NCBI GenBank assembly: GCA_963422565.1
Contig: OY730228.1
Span: 1,674,001-1,738,000 of the forward strand
Origin: G963422565 sp963422565
GTDB taxonomy: Bacteria > Pseudomonadota > Alphaproteobacteria > MPNO01
Length of the DNA stretch: 64,000 nt
Reading direction: 5' to 3'
The notes under the pieces are model-generated. The model did no database searches. It was not told the DNA's origin and worked only from the letters and a program-made list of their open reading frames with translations. Made by a program: the position numbers and the translations under genes. The stretch's first letter is position 1; every line of letters starts with the position of its first letter. This document shows, piece by piece, positions 26,603-34,903 of the stretch.

Positions 26603-27163
26603 ATGCCGGGAACCGATCCTGCGGCGATCGCGCAAGCCCTGCGGACTCGACCGACCGGCGGAGAGAGGCAGGCCGGGGCCGGTCAACATGTCTGCGGCGA
26701 CATCGACATGCGCATCTCGCGCGACGGCACCTGGTTCTATCACGGCTCGCCGATCGGGCGCAAATCTCTGGTCCGGCTGTTCGCGCACGTGCTGCGCCGC
26801 GATGGGGCGGGAGACTATTGGCTGGAGACCCCGGTCGAGAAGGCGCGCATCCGCGTCGACGACGCCCCGTTCACCGCCGTCGAGATGTTCGCCGAGGGCG
26901 CCGGCGCGGCGCGGCGGCTGCGGTTTCGAACCAATGTCGACGACATCGTGACGCTGGATGCCGATCATCCGCTGCGCGTGGAGACCGATCCGGCGACCGG
27001 CGAGCCGGCGCCCTACCTGACGGTGAGGGACGGTCTGGAGGCGCTGGTCGTGCGTTCGGTGTTCTACGACCTCGTCGCGCTCGGCGAGGAGCGCGACGAG
27101 GTCGTGTTCGGGGTCTGGAGCAGCGGACGGTTCTTCGCGCTCGGCCGCATCGCGGAGGGCTGA
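26603..27163 (+). CDS. DUF1285 family protein
   Basis: 186 residues, no signal peptide. The family core is seen at CGDIDMRISRDGTWFYHG (residues ~36-53) and later RTNVDDIVTLDADHPLRV. Function is unknown; DUF1285 genes are typically found beside MoxR, a NUDIX hydrolase and a CCA-adding enzyme in alphaproteobacteria, as here. ATG 26603 gives the normal length. Confidence 0.85.
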   Translation: MPGTDPAAIAQALRTRPTGGERQAGAGQHVCGDIDMRISRDGTWFYHGSPIGRKSLVRLFAHVLRRDGAGDYWLETPVEKARIRVDDAPFTAVEMFAEGAGAARRLRFRTNVDDIVTLDADHPLRVETDPATGEPAPYLTVRDGLEALVVRSVFYDLVALGEERDEVVFGVWSSGRFFALGRIAEG

Positions 27164-27272
27164 GACGCTGGGCGGCATCAGGCTCGATCGCGCCCGCGTC
27201 CTGGCATCGTTTCCCGGTCCCGGCGTTCCGGCGAACCCGCGGCATGACGGGCGGGACTGGATTTCGGCGCCG

Positions 27273-27803
27273 ATGGACGAAGATTGCGGGCGGGAATATC
27301 GTCCGGCGGCCGTCCTCGTGCCGGTGGTCGATCGTCCGCAGGGCCTGACCCTGCTGTTGACCCGGCGGACCGACCATCTCCGCTCGCATTCCGGGCAGAT
27401 TTCCTTCCCCGGCGGACGCCGGGAGCCGCAGGACGCGAGCCCCGAGGCGACGGCGCTGCGCGAGACGGGCGAGGAGATCGGCCTGTCCGCCGGTCGGATC
27501 CGCCTGGCCGGGCGGCTCAATGTCCGCGAGACCGGGTCGGGCTATCGGGTGGTGCCGGTCGTCGGCGTCGTGGAGCCCCCCGAGCGTCTGGTTCCCGACG
27601 ACCGGGAGGTCGCCGAGATTTTCGAGGTCCCGCTCGACTTTCTGATCGCGCCGGCCAATCATCGCTTCGAGACTCTGGTCCGCGGCAGTGTCGAGCGGCG
27701 GTTCCATGCGATACCCTATGGCGAATATTTCATCTGGGGCCTGACGGCGCGAGTCATCGTCGATCTGTCGGGCGTGCTGCGGAGGCGATGGTCCGGATCC
27801 TGA
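27273..27803 (+). CDS. NUDIX hydrolase, CoA pyrophosphatase type
   Basis: Likely hydrolyses CoA or related nucleotide derivatives. The Nudix box FPGGRREPQDASPEATALRE-TGEEIG lies near residues 46-72, after the CoA-specific SGQISFPGG. From ATG 27273 the protein has 176 residues. The same frame upstream, back to about 27168, encodes a plausible family N-terminus (LDRARVLASFPGPGVPANP) but holds no standard start codon; it may begin at a CTG or be simply the shortened form. The stop lies inside the next gene. Confidence 0.88.
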   Translation: MDEDCGREYRPAAVLVPVVDRPQGLTLLLTRRTDHLRSHSGQISFPGGRREPQDASPEATALRETGEEIGLSAGRIRLAGRLNVRETGSGYRVVPVVGVVEPPERLVPDDREVAEIFEVPLDFLIAPANHRFETLVRGSVERRFHAIPYGEYFIWGLTARVIVDLSGVLRRRWSGS

Positions 27804-28093
27804 TCACCTACGTGCTGCCCTTGGTTCTGCCGACGCTGGCCTGGTATGTCTGGGGTCGCCTGTCGGCGTCGCGGACCAGAACGGAGCGGAACGGGTCGGA
27901 ATGGGAGAACGCGCCCTGGCCGGCGCTCGCGGTCTCCGGCGTCGTATTGCTGGCGGCGACCCTGGGTGCGCTCGCGTTGTTCGGCGCCGCCGAGCCGGGC
28001 AACGTCTACCGGCCCGCCCGCGTCGTCGACGGCGCGGTGGTCCCCGGGACGCAGACGAACGCGCCACCCCAACCGTATTCCGCAACCGAGTGA
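27788..28093 (+). CDS. Small membrane protein (DUF6111-like)
   Basis: 101 residues with two hydrophobic helices (about residues 3-22, starting ILITYVLPLVLPTLAWYVWG, and about 47-67, VSGVVLLAATLGALALFGAA). Between them is a charged loop. The tail VYRPARVVDGAVVPG is conserved in the DUF6111 family as I remember it. GGAGGCG lies directly before the ATG within the end of the NUDIX gene. Its last codons overlap the CCA enzyme start (GTGA). Function unknown. Confidence 0.7.
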   Translation: MVRILITYVLPLVLPTLAWYVWGRLSASRTRTERNGSEWENAPWPALAVSGVVLLAATLGALALFGAAEPGNVYRPARVVDGAVVPGTQTNAPPQPYSATE

Positions 28094-29334
28094 CGGCCGC
28101 GCCCTTGATCGTCGCCGGGATCATCGCGCGGCAGCCCTGGATGCGGGCCGACGCCGTGTTCGCGCTCTTCCGGGCGCTGTTCGCGGGCGGGGGGCAGGCG
28201 CGGCTCGTCGGCGGCTGCGTCCGCGATGCGGTCGCCGGGCGCGCCGTCGGCGATATCGACGTCGCGACCCCGACCCGTCCCGCCGAGGTGATCCGTCTTC
28301 TCGACGCGGCCCGGATTCGGGCGCTTCCGACAGGGCTGGCGCACGGCACCGTCACCGCGGCGATCGCCGGCTCGTCCTTCGAGATCACGACGCTGCGCCG
28401 CGATGTCGAGACCGACGGGCGGCATGCCGTCGTCGCGTTCACGGACGACTGGGCGGCCGATGCCGAGCGGCGCGACTTCACGATGAACGCGCTGTTCTGC
28501 GACCTGGACGGATCGCTCTACGATCCCGTCGGCGGGCTCGCCGATCTGCACGCCGGGCGGGTGCGGTTCATCGGCGACGGACGGCGACGGCTCGCCGAGG
28601 ACGTGCTCAGGCTGCTGCGCTTCTTCCGCTTCCATGCGTGGTACGGCGCCGGACCGCCCGATGCGGACGGGACGGCGGCCTGCCGGGCGTTCGTGCCGCG
28701 GCTCCGCGGGCTCGCCGCCGAACGGGTGTGGTCGGAGCTGACGAAGACTCTGCGGGCGCCCGCACCGGCGGCGGCGTTCGGTCTCATGGACGGCATCGGC
28801 GCGCTCGACGAGGTCCTCGGGGTGCCCCGGCGCCCCGATCGGCTGGCGGCGGCCGTCGACTGCGAGGCGGCGCTCGGCCTCGAGCCGTCGGCGGTCAGGC
28901 GGCTCGCCGCGATGCTGGACTGCGACACCGCTGCGGCGGCCGCGCTGGCCGGGAGGCTTCGGCTGCCGCGAAAATCGGCGGAACGCTTGACGGCGGCGAT
29001 CGAGAACGGCCCGAAGCTCGCCCGCGCGCATGGCGAGCCCGCGATCCGCGACGCCCTGTACCGCTGGGGCGCCCCGGCGTTCGCCGACGCGCTGGTCTCG
29101 GCGGTGGCGGGCCGCGGCGCGGTGCCGGATTGGGCCGGCTGCGCCTCGGCGCTGGCGGACTGGGTCCGGCCGATCTTTCCCCTCAGCGGATCGGATGTCC
29201 TCGCGGCCGGGGTGCCGGAAGGCCCCGCCGTCGGCCGGTCTCTTCGCGCGATCGAGGACTGGTGGCTGGATGTGGGATGCGAACCGGACCGGCGCGCCTG
29301 TCTCGACCGGCTCGCGGCATCGCTCGACATGTGA
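28090..29334 (+). CDS. CCA tRNA nucleotidyltransferase / poly(A) polymerase family
   Basis: Class II nucleotidyltransferase that adds CCA to tRNA ends or tails RNA; 414 residues from GTG 28090. The catalytic head shows LVGGCVRDAVAGRAVGDIDV (GG...RD and DxD, residues ~36-56), then RRDFTMNALFCDL and the RNA-binding segment EDVLRLLRFFRFHA. tRNA-Leu in this window already encodes CCA, so a repair role would suffice. Coupled to the preceding small membrane gene. Confidence 0.92.
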   Translation: MTAAPLIVAGIIARQPWMRADAVFALFRALFAGGGQARLVGGCVRDAVAGRAVGDIDVATPTRPAEVIRLLDAARIRALPTGLAHGTVTAAIAGSSFEITTLRRDVETDGRHAVVAFTDDWAADAERRDFTMNALFCDLDGSLYDPVGGLADLHAGRVRFIGDGRRRLAEDVLRLLRFFRFHAWYGAGPPDADGTAACRAFVPRLRGLAAERVWSELTKTLRAPAPAAAFGLMDGIGALDEVLGVPRRPDRLAAAVDCEAALGLEPSAVRRLAAMLDCDTAAAAALAGRLRLPRKSAERLTAAIENGPKLARAHGEPAIRDALYRWGAPAFADALVSAVAGRGAVPDWAGCASALADWVRPIFPLSGSDVLAAGVPEGPAVGRSLRAIEDWWLDVGCEPDRRACLDRLAASLDM

Positions 29335-29353
29335 CCGATCGCGGAAGCGAACG

Positions 29354-30925
29354 ATGCAGACCGCTTTCGACCTCGTGTGGCTTTCGGCCGAGCGCGACCC
29401 CGGCCATGTCGCGATCGTCGACGATCTGACGCCGCGCAGGCTGACCTATGAACGGCTCGTCGACGAGGTCGAGGCGGTGGCGGCCGGTCTCGGCGCGCGC
29501 GGCGTCGGGGCCGGCATGCGGGTCGCGACGGCGCTGCCCGGCCTGTTCGACCACGCGGTCGTTCTGCTCGCCCTGCAGAGGCTGGCGGCAGTCCCGGTCC
29601 TGCTCAACTTCCGCCTCGGGCCGTCCGAGATCGGCGCCCTGATGTCGCGCATCGACTGCCGGGCGGCGATCGTCCGCGGCGACGCGGCGGTTCTCGCCGC
29701 CGCGTCGGCGGCCCTGCCGGCCGGCGCGCCGGTCTGGACGGTCGGCGGGTCCGCCGGGCCATCCGGAGAGCTCGCCGCCTGCCGCGCGTCGCCGGACGGT
29801 CTCCCACCGAGGCCGCGCCCCGGGCGCGAGGACCCGGCCTTCGTCTTTCTGACCTCGGGCACGACCGGCCTGCCCAAGGGCGTTCTGCTGGCGCAGCGGA
29901 CGACCGAGCATCGGGTCCTCTGGCTGTCGACCCAGGCGGGGCTGCGTCACGGCGCCCATAATCGGACCCTGGGCTTCATGCCTCTGAGCCATGCGATCGG
30001 CTTCTACGGCGTGTTCCTGGCTACGCTCGCCTTTGGCGGAACCTATTACGTGATGTCGGCATTCGATCCGGCCCGCGCGGTCGATACGGTCGAGCGCGCC
30101 CGCATCACCTATCTCTTCGGCATCCCGACCCTGTTCCACGCGATGGTCGACGCACCCGAATACGGGCCGGAGCGGATGGGTTCGCTCGAGCTGGTGCTGT
30201 ATGGCGGGGCGGCGATCGACCCGCGGCTGATCGCCCATATGGATCGATACTGGCCGGCCGCCATACGACATATCTACGGAACGACCGAGACGATGTGCTC
30301 GCTCTACAACCCCGATCCGGCACCCCGTCCGGCGACACTCAGGCCGGGGTTCTACTCCCGCGTCCGGGCCGTCGGATTCGGCGGCGGCCCCGATGCGGCG
30401 GTCGCGCCCGGCGAGGAGGGCGAGCTGATCGTCGACATCGACGCGGACACGAGCTTCACGGGCTATCTGGGCGTGCCCGACCCCTCCGGCGGGAAGATCC
30501 GGGACGGCTGGTATTACACCGGCGATGTGGTCCGGCTGGAGCCGAACGGCAACGTCACGCTGCGCGGCCGCATCGACGACGTGATCCGATCGGGCGGGGA
30601 GACCATTCACCCGGAGGAGATCGAGACGGTGCTCGACAGACACCGGGACGTGGCGGCGAGCGCCGCGGTGGGCCTCGACGATCCGCGCTGGGGCCAGATC
30701 GTGATCGCCTGCGTCGTCTGCGCTGGGGCGGGCTGCGATGCCGCCACGCTGGACGCCTGGTGCCGGGACAGCGCGCTCGCCAGCTTCAAGCGCCCCCGCG
30801 CCTATCTGTTCGTCGAGGCGCTGCCGCGCAACGCCGCCGGCAAGCTGCTGCGCCGGGAGGCGCGGGCACTGGTCGCCGCGGAAGCGCGGAAGGCGCGCGC
30901 GGGGGGCCTCGCGCGCCCCGGGTGA
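29354..30925 (+). CDS. AMP-dependent synthetase/ligase (acyl-CoA synthetase-like)
   Basis: Activates a carboxylic acid as acyl-AMP and usually transfers it to CoA; 523 residues. Motifs in order: FLTSGTTGLPKGVLL (P-loop, ~residue 173), YGTTETM (~residue 308), GDVVRLEPNGNVTLRGRIDD and GGETIHPEEIE, and the catalytic Lys in RNAAGKLLRRE near the end. The substrate cannot be told. It follows the CCA gene by 19 bases; whether it shares that operon is unclear. Confidence 0.92.
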   Translation: MQTAFDLVWLSAERDPGHVAIVDDLTPRRLTYERLVDEVEAVAAGLGARGVGAGMRVATALPGLFDHAVVLLALQRLAAVPVLLNFRLGPSEIGALMSRIDCRAAIVRGDAAVLAAASAALPAGAPVWTVGGSAGPSGELAACRASPDGLPPRPRPGREDPAFVFLTSGTTGLPKGVLLAQRTTEHRVLWLSTQAGLRHGAHNRTLGFMPLSHAIGFYGVFLATLAFGGTYYVMSAFDPARAVDTVERARITYLFGIPTLFHAMVDAPEYGPERMGSLELVLYGGAAIDPRLIAHMDRYWPAAIRHIYGTTETMCSLYNPDPAPRPATLRPGFYSRVRAVGFGGGPDAAVAPGEEGELIVDIDADTSFTGYLGVPDPSGGKIRDGWYYTGDVVRLEPNGNVTLRGRIDDVIRSGGETIHPEEIETVLDRHRDVAASAAVGLDDPRWGQIVIACVVCAGAGCDAATLDAWCRDSALASFKRPRAYLFVEALPRNAAGKLLRREARALVAAEARKARAGGLARPG

Positions 30926-31047
30926 TCGGCGCCGCACCGCGGCCCCGTTCGTCGGCGCCGCACCACGGCGATCCCTTCCGCAGACGGATCGCTTCGCGCT
31001 AGAGTGGCGGTCGAGGATATGCAGCGGAACGGAGGAGGCACCGCGCC

Positions 31048-31677
31048 ATGCCCGCTCCCCGACGCCCCAACCCGGACAAGGCGATCGATGCGGCCCTCGC
31101 GCTTGCCGCCGAACGGCGCTGGCGCGACGTGACGCTCCGCGCCGTCGCCGCCGAGGCCGGGATGGGGCTGGCCGATCTTCGCGCGCTGTTCGCGAGCAAG
31201 GACGCGATCGTCGCCGCCTTCGTCGACCGAATCGACAGGAAGGTCATCGCCGGCACCGATCCCGAGGCGATGGCGGAACCGGTTCGCGACCGCTTGTTCG
31301 ATATTCTCACCCGGCGGTTCGAGGCCCTGCGGCCGCATCGCGCCGCGCTGGGCGGGATCGTCCTGGACGCGCTCCGCACGCCGTCGTCGGGGCTCGCGGC
31401 AGGCTGCCGGACGATGCGGTCCATGTCGTGGTTTCTCGAGACGGCCGGGGTCGGCGGCGCCGGCGCGGCGGGCCGGCTCCGCTGCAAGGCTCTCGCGGCG
31501 GTCTGGCTCGCGACCCTGCCGGTGTTTCTGCGCGACGACAGCGACGACCTGGCACGCACGATGGCGCGGCTCGACCGTGCGCTGGACCGCCTCGACCGGA
31601 TTGCGTCCCGCCTCGGGCCGTGCCGCGGCCGCGCCGGTCGGCCGACCGGCGAAGCGACGCCCGCGGCGGCGCCGTGA
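31048..31677 (+). CDS. TetR/COQ9-like transcriptional regulator
   Basis: 209 residues with an N-terminal helix-turn-helix (VTLRAVAAEAGMGLADLRALF, residues ~27-47) and a helical C-terminal domain (KALAAVWLATLPVFLRDDSD). The COQ9-like C-terminus is common in alphaproteobacterial members. GGAGG lies before the ATG. It overlaps csaA by four bases, so it is cotranscribed with it; targets unknown. Confidence 0.85.
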   Translation: MPAPRRPNPDKAIDAALALAAERRWRDVTLRAVAAEAGMGLADLRALFASKDAIVAAFVDRIDRKVIAGTDPEAMAEPVRDRLFDILTRRFEALRPHRAALGGIVLDALRTPSSGLAAGCRTMRSMSWFLETAGVGGAGAAGRLRCKALAAVWLATLPVFLRDDSDDLARTMARLDRALDRLDRIASRLGPCRGRAGRPTGEATPAAAP

Positions 31678-32009
31678 ATATCTCCTTCGCCGATTTCGTC
31701 AGGGTCGATATCCGGATCGGAACGGTCACGGCGGTCCATCCCTTTCCGGAGGCGCGCAAGCCGGCGCTCAAGCTGACCATCGATTTCGGGCCCGAGATCG
31801 GCGTCAAGCGGTCGTCGGCGCAGATTACGGTCCATCACCGGGCAGAGGATCTCCTCGGCCGGCAGGTTGCCGCCGTGGTCAACCTGCCGCCCAAGCAGAT
31901 CGGGCGCTTCATGTCCGAGGTGCTGGTGCTGGGCTTTCCGGACGAGGCCGGCGAGGTCTGCCTGATCGGCGTCGATCGGGAGGTCCCCGACGGCGGACGC
32001 CTCTTCTGA
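31674..32009 (+). CDS. csaA: CsaA-type tRNA-binding domain protein
   Basis: 111 residues forming one OB-fold tRNA-binding domain. Family signatures are FADFVRVDIRIGTV at residues 5-18, KSSAQIT-type segment (here KRSSAQITVHH) and NLPPKQIGRFMSEVLVLGF near the end. CsaA acts as a dimer with chaperone-like and tRNA-binding activity. Start GTG 31674 overlaps the TetR stop. Confidence 0.92.
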   Translation: MNISFADFVRVDIRIGTVTAVHPFPEARKPALKLTIDFGPEIGVKRSSAQITVHHRAEDLLGRQVAAVVNLPPKQIGRFMSEVLVLGFPDEAGEVCLIGVDREVPDGGRLF

Positions 32010-32021
32010 TCTCGTACCGAC

Positions 32022-32555
32022 GGCTATCGGCGGCGACTCCCTCCGGGAGCCGACCGGTCCATTCCACCCGGACGGTGCCGGGCACGCGGACCCATGTCTC
32101 GCCGGTCGCCAGAACCGCCGCCATCTCGGTCGCACCGATGCCGAACGTGTAGCAGCCCGCGGCGCCCCCCCGTGGGCGCGTGGCTGTCGCCGCCGACCGC
32201 GAACATCCCGGGTGCGAGATGGCCGTGCTCCTGGAGCACCACATGGCAGATGCCGCGCATGTCGTGGAAGCGGTCGATCCCGTTCGCCCTGGCCCATCGC
32301 CGCGTGAGGTCTAGGATCGCCGCGCTCTCCGCATCCACCGCCGGCACGTAATACGTAATGGTCGCTGACAAGGACCACTCGGTCGGGGTTCCATACCCGG
32401 GCGCCCAGCCTCTCCAGGATCGGCTGCACCCGACGCGGCCCGCCGAAATCGTGGATCATGGCGAGATCGACGCGGCAGGTGACGACCTCGCCCGGCGCGA
32501 CGCGGTCGCGCGAGGCGGCGCGCGCGATGATCTTCTCGGCGAGCGTCAGACCCAT
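32022..32555 (-). pseudogene. Aconitase/LeuC-like large subunit, truncated and frameshifted
   Basis: Only the first ~175 residues of a ~420-residue 3-isopropylmalate dehydratase-type subunit remain, spread over three frames: MGLTLAEKIIARAA to LVSDHYV; then PAVDAESAAILDLTRRW to GGDSHAPTGG; then GCYTFGIGATEMAAVLATGE to GRLPEGVAA. The first shift is a 7-bp tandem duplication (ACGTAAT twice, 32347-32360). The second sits at a run of seven C (32165-32171 region). The match ends at about 32022 beside the csaA stop. It followed the enoyl-CoA hydratase gene on the same strand. Confidence 0.85.
32347..32360. repeat. 7-bp tandem duplication causing frameshift
   Basis: ACGTAAT occurs twice in direct succession. 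Removing one copy restores the frame of the LeuC-like gene across HDYVPAVDAES-type sequence (here SDHYV joined to PAVDAES), so this is the lesion itself. Confidence 0.85.
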
Positions 32556-32571
32556 GTCCCGCACCGAGCAC

Positions 32572-33324
32572 TCACCGATTCCTGGGGATCGTCCGTTCCA
32601 GATAGGCGCGGATGCCGTCGCGTGTCCGCCGCTCCCCCCATCGCGCGGCAATCTCCTGCCCGACCTCCGTCTCGCGCGCCCTGATCCGGTCGAGCACGGG
32701 GCGGCGGAGGTCCCGCTTGGTCGTCGCGAAGCCGTCGCCGGGAAGCGACGCCAGCCGCTCGGCTCTGGCGCAAGCCCGGTCGATCAGCGCGTCCGGGGCC
32801 GCGATCTCGTCGATCAGGCCGAGCTCGCGCGCCGCCTCCGGCTCCTGGGTCTCGGCGAGATAGAGGACCGACCGGAGGAACTGAGGCGCAATGGCGGCGC
32901 GCATGATCTCCAGCGCGGTCGGCGGGAACGGAACACCGACCCGGAGCTCCGGGAGGCCGATCCGCCCGCTCCCCGCCGCCATCAGCCGCAGATCTGCGGC
33001 GGCGGCGAGCACGCAGCCCCCGGCGACCGCATGCCCGTTGACGGCCGCGACGACCGGGGCAGGATGGAGGAAGACGCGCTCGAACATGCGGTTCATCGTG
33101 GGCAGGAAGGCCTCGACATACAGGCTGCCGCCGTCGAGGATCCGGAACAGGTCGACCCCGGCGGAGAAGATCGCCCCGCTGCCCGTGACGACGATCGCCC
33201 GGGCGCCTCTCGCGCCGTCGAACGCATCGACGATCGCGCCGCAGAGCTCGACATCCAGCGCGTTCGCCTTGCCGTGCCCGATCCGCAGAACGGCGATGCC
33301 GCGAAGGTCGTCCCGCTCGATCAT
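32572..33324 (-). CDS. Enoyl-CoA hydratase/isomerase family protein
   Basis: Crotonase-fold enzyme of 250 residues. The oxyanion-hole segments ATVVTGSGAIFSAGVDL-like (IVVTGSGAIFSAGVDLF, ~residues 44-60) and NGHAVAGGCVLAAAADLRLM (~95-114) are intact. Glu residues in the usual catalytic positions are hard to assign, so hydratase versus isomerase is open. It was upstream partner of the decayed LeuC-like gene. Confidence 0.9.
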   Translation of the reverse strand: MIERDDLRGIAVLRIGHGKANALDVELCGAIVDAFDGARGARAIVVTGSGAIFSAGVDLFRILDGGSLYVEAFLPTMNRMFERVFLHPAPVVAAVNGHAVAGGCVLAAAADLRLMAAGSGRIGLPELRVGVPFPPTALEIMRAAIAPQFLRSVLYLAETQEPEAARELGLIDEIAAPDALIDRACARAERLASLPGDGFATTKRDLRRPVLDRIRARETEVGQEIAARWGERRTRDGIRAYLERTIPRNR

Positions 33325-33555
33325 CGGCCGCTCCCCGGTGCCCGGTCGCCCCCGATCCAGCCGCCGCGCCCATCTCGGCGCCGCGCCGGGGCGAGCCTAT
33401 ACATCCGCCCCGTCGGCCGCCAGCCGGCGCGCCTCGCATCGTCGACGACTGGTGGCATACGCAAGTGTCCGCTGCGGAGATCGACGGCCGGCTCGCTGCC
33501 CTCCCCGGCGCGCGACGCCCGGTCCGCGCACCGACCGCCGCCGTTCCCAACCGGT

Positions 33556-34896
33556 TCAGCCGCGTCGCCGCAGCCGGCAGATATGGAACCCGTCCATGCC
33601 GCCCTTCCCGGCGAGATCGCAGGGGAGCGTCCGGATGTCGCCCGCCGGGGTAACGAAGGCCCCCACGCCGGGGATTTCGTCGGGCGCGACGGGTTGGCGG
33701 GCGAAGCGGCCGTCGCGCGCGAGGAAGTCGGCGACCGCGCCCGCGCCCTCCTCGGGCTCCAGCGAGCAGACGCTGTAGACCAGGAGGCCGCCGGGTCGGA
33801 CGCAGCGCGCGGCCCCGTCCAGCAGGTCGGACTGAAGCGCGGCGGCGCGGCGCGGCTCGCCGGGTCCCTTGATGTGGGCGATGTCGGGGCGCCGGCGGAG
33901 GGTGCCGGTGCCGGAACAGGGCGCATCGAGCAGCACCGCATCGAACGGCGCCGGCGGCGTCCAGTCTCGGAGATCGGCCGCGATCGTTTCCGCCCGGAGC
34001 GCGAGGCGCCGCAGATTCTCGTCGAGACGCGCGAGACGCGCCGTCGAGATGTCGAGCGCGGTCACCTGTGCCCCGGCGGCGGCGAGCTGCGCGGTCTTGC
34101 CGCCCGGCGCCGCGCAGAGATCCGCGGCCCGGCTCCCGACGCCTCCGCCCGGAAGCCCGGCCAGGAGCGTGCGCGCCGCCAGCGCCGCAGCCGCGTCCTG
34201 CACCCACCAGCCGCCGTCGTCGAAGCCCGGAAGAGCCACGATATGACCCGGCCGGCGGCGCAGCGTGCCGGTCGGCAGCGGCGTCGCCTCGAGTCGTTCC
34301 GCCCAGAGCGCGGGGTCCGCCTTGACGGTGATGTCGAGCGGCGGGTCGGCGAGATGCGCCTCGGCGATCCGCCGCGCCGTGGCCGCGCCGTAGGCGTCCG
34401 ACCAGCGCCGCCACAGCCAGTCGGGCGTGTTGAGCCGGGCCGCGTCCTGGCGGTCGCGCGCGGCGCCGCCCTCCCGCGCGAGCCGCTTGAGGATCGCGTT
34501 GACGAGGCCGCGCGCCCTGCTCCGACGCGGCCCGGCGAGCAGCTCGACGGTCTCGTTGACCGCGGCGTGCGGCGGCACTTCGAGGAACAGAAGCTGCGCC
34601 GCGCCGAGCCTGAGGGCGTTGCGCGTCCGGCCGGCCCCGGCCGGCAGCGGTCGCGCGAGGCAATCCCCGACCAGCCAGTCGATCTGGCCCAGCCGGCGCA
34701 GCACCGTCGCCGTCAACAGCCGGCAGAAGGCGCGGTCGCGCGGCGCGAGGCGGGGGAATGGCACCGCGCCGGCGAGCGCCTCGTCGAGCGGCCGGCCCCG
34801 GGCGAGCACCGCCTCGAGCAGCAGGGCCGCGACCGATCGCGCGCCGGGTTGGGCGCCGGCCGCGGGAGCCGCGCGGGTATCGGGGGCCGGACCCAT
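33556..34896 (-). CDS. rsmB: 16S rRNA m5C967 methyltransferase RsmB
   Basis: Methylates cytosine 967 of 16S rRNA using AdoMet; 446 residues. The N-terminal NusB-like domain (VAALLLEAVLARGRPLDEAL) is followed by the Rossmann methyltransferase with LCAAPGGKTAQLA, the catalytic DAPCSGTGTLRRRPDI and VYSVCSLEPEEG (Cys nucleophile). I chose ATG 34896, eight bases after the folC stop, over an upstream ATG at 34935 that lies inside folC. Confidence 0.94.
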   Translation of the reverse strand: MGPAPDTRAAPAAGAQPGARSVAALLLEAVLARGRPLDEALAGAVPFPRLAPRDRAFCRLLTATVLRRLGQIDWLVGDCLARPLPAGAGRTRNALRLGAAQLLFLEVPPHAAVNETVELLAGPRRSRARGLVNAILKRLAREGGAARDRQDAARLNTPDWLWRRWSDAYGAATARRIAEAHLADPPLDITVKADPALWAERLEATPLPTGTLRRRPGHIVALPGFDDGGWWVQDAAAALAARTLLAGLPGGGVGSRAADLCAAPGGKTAQLAAAGAQVTALDISTARLARLDENLRRLALRAETIAADLRDWTPPAPFDAVLLDAPCSGTGTLRRRPDIAHIKGPGEPRRAAALQSDLLDGAARCVRPGGLLVYSVCSLEPEEGAGAVADFLARDGRFARQPVAPDEIPGVGAFVTPAGDIRTLPCDLAGKGGMDGFHICRLRRRG

Positions 34897-34903
34897 CCGA
34901 CCC

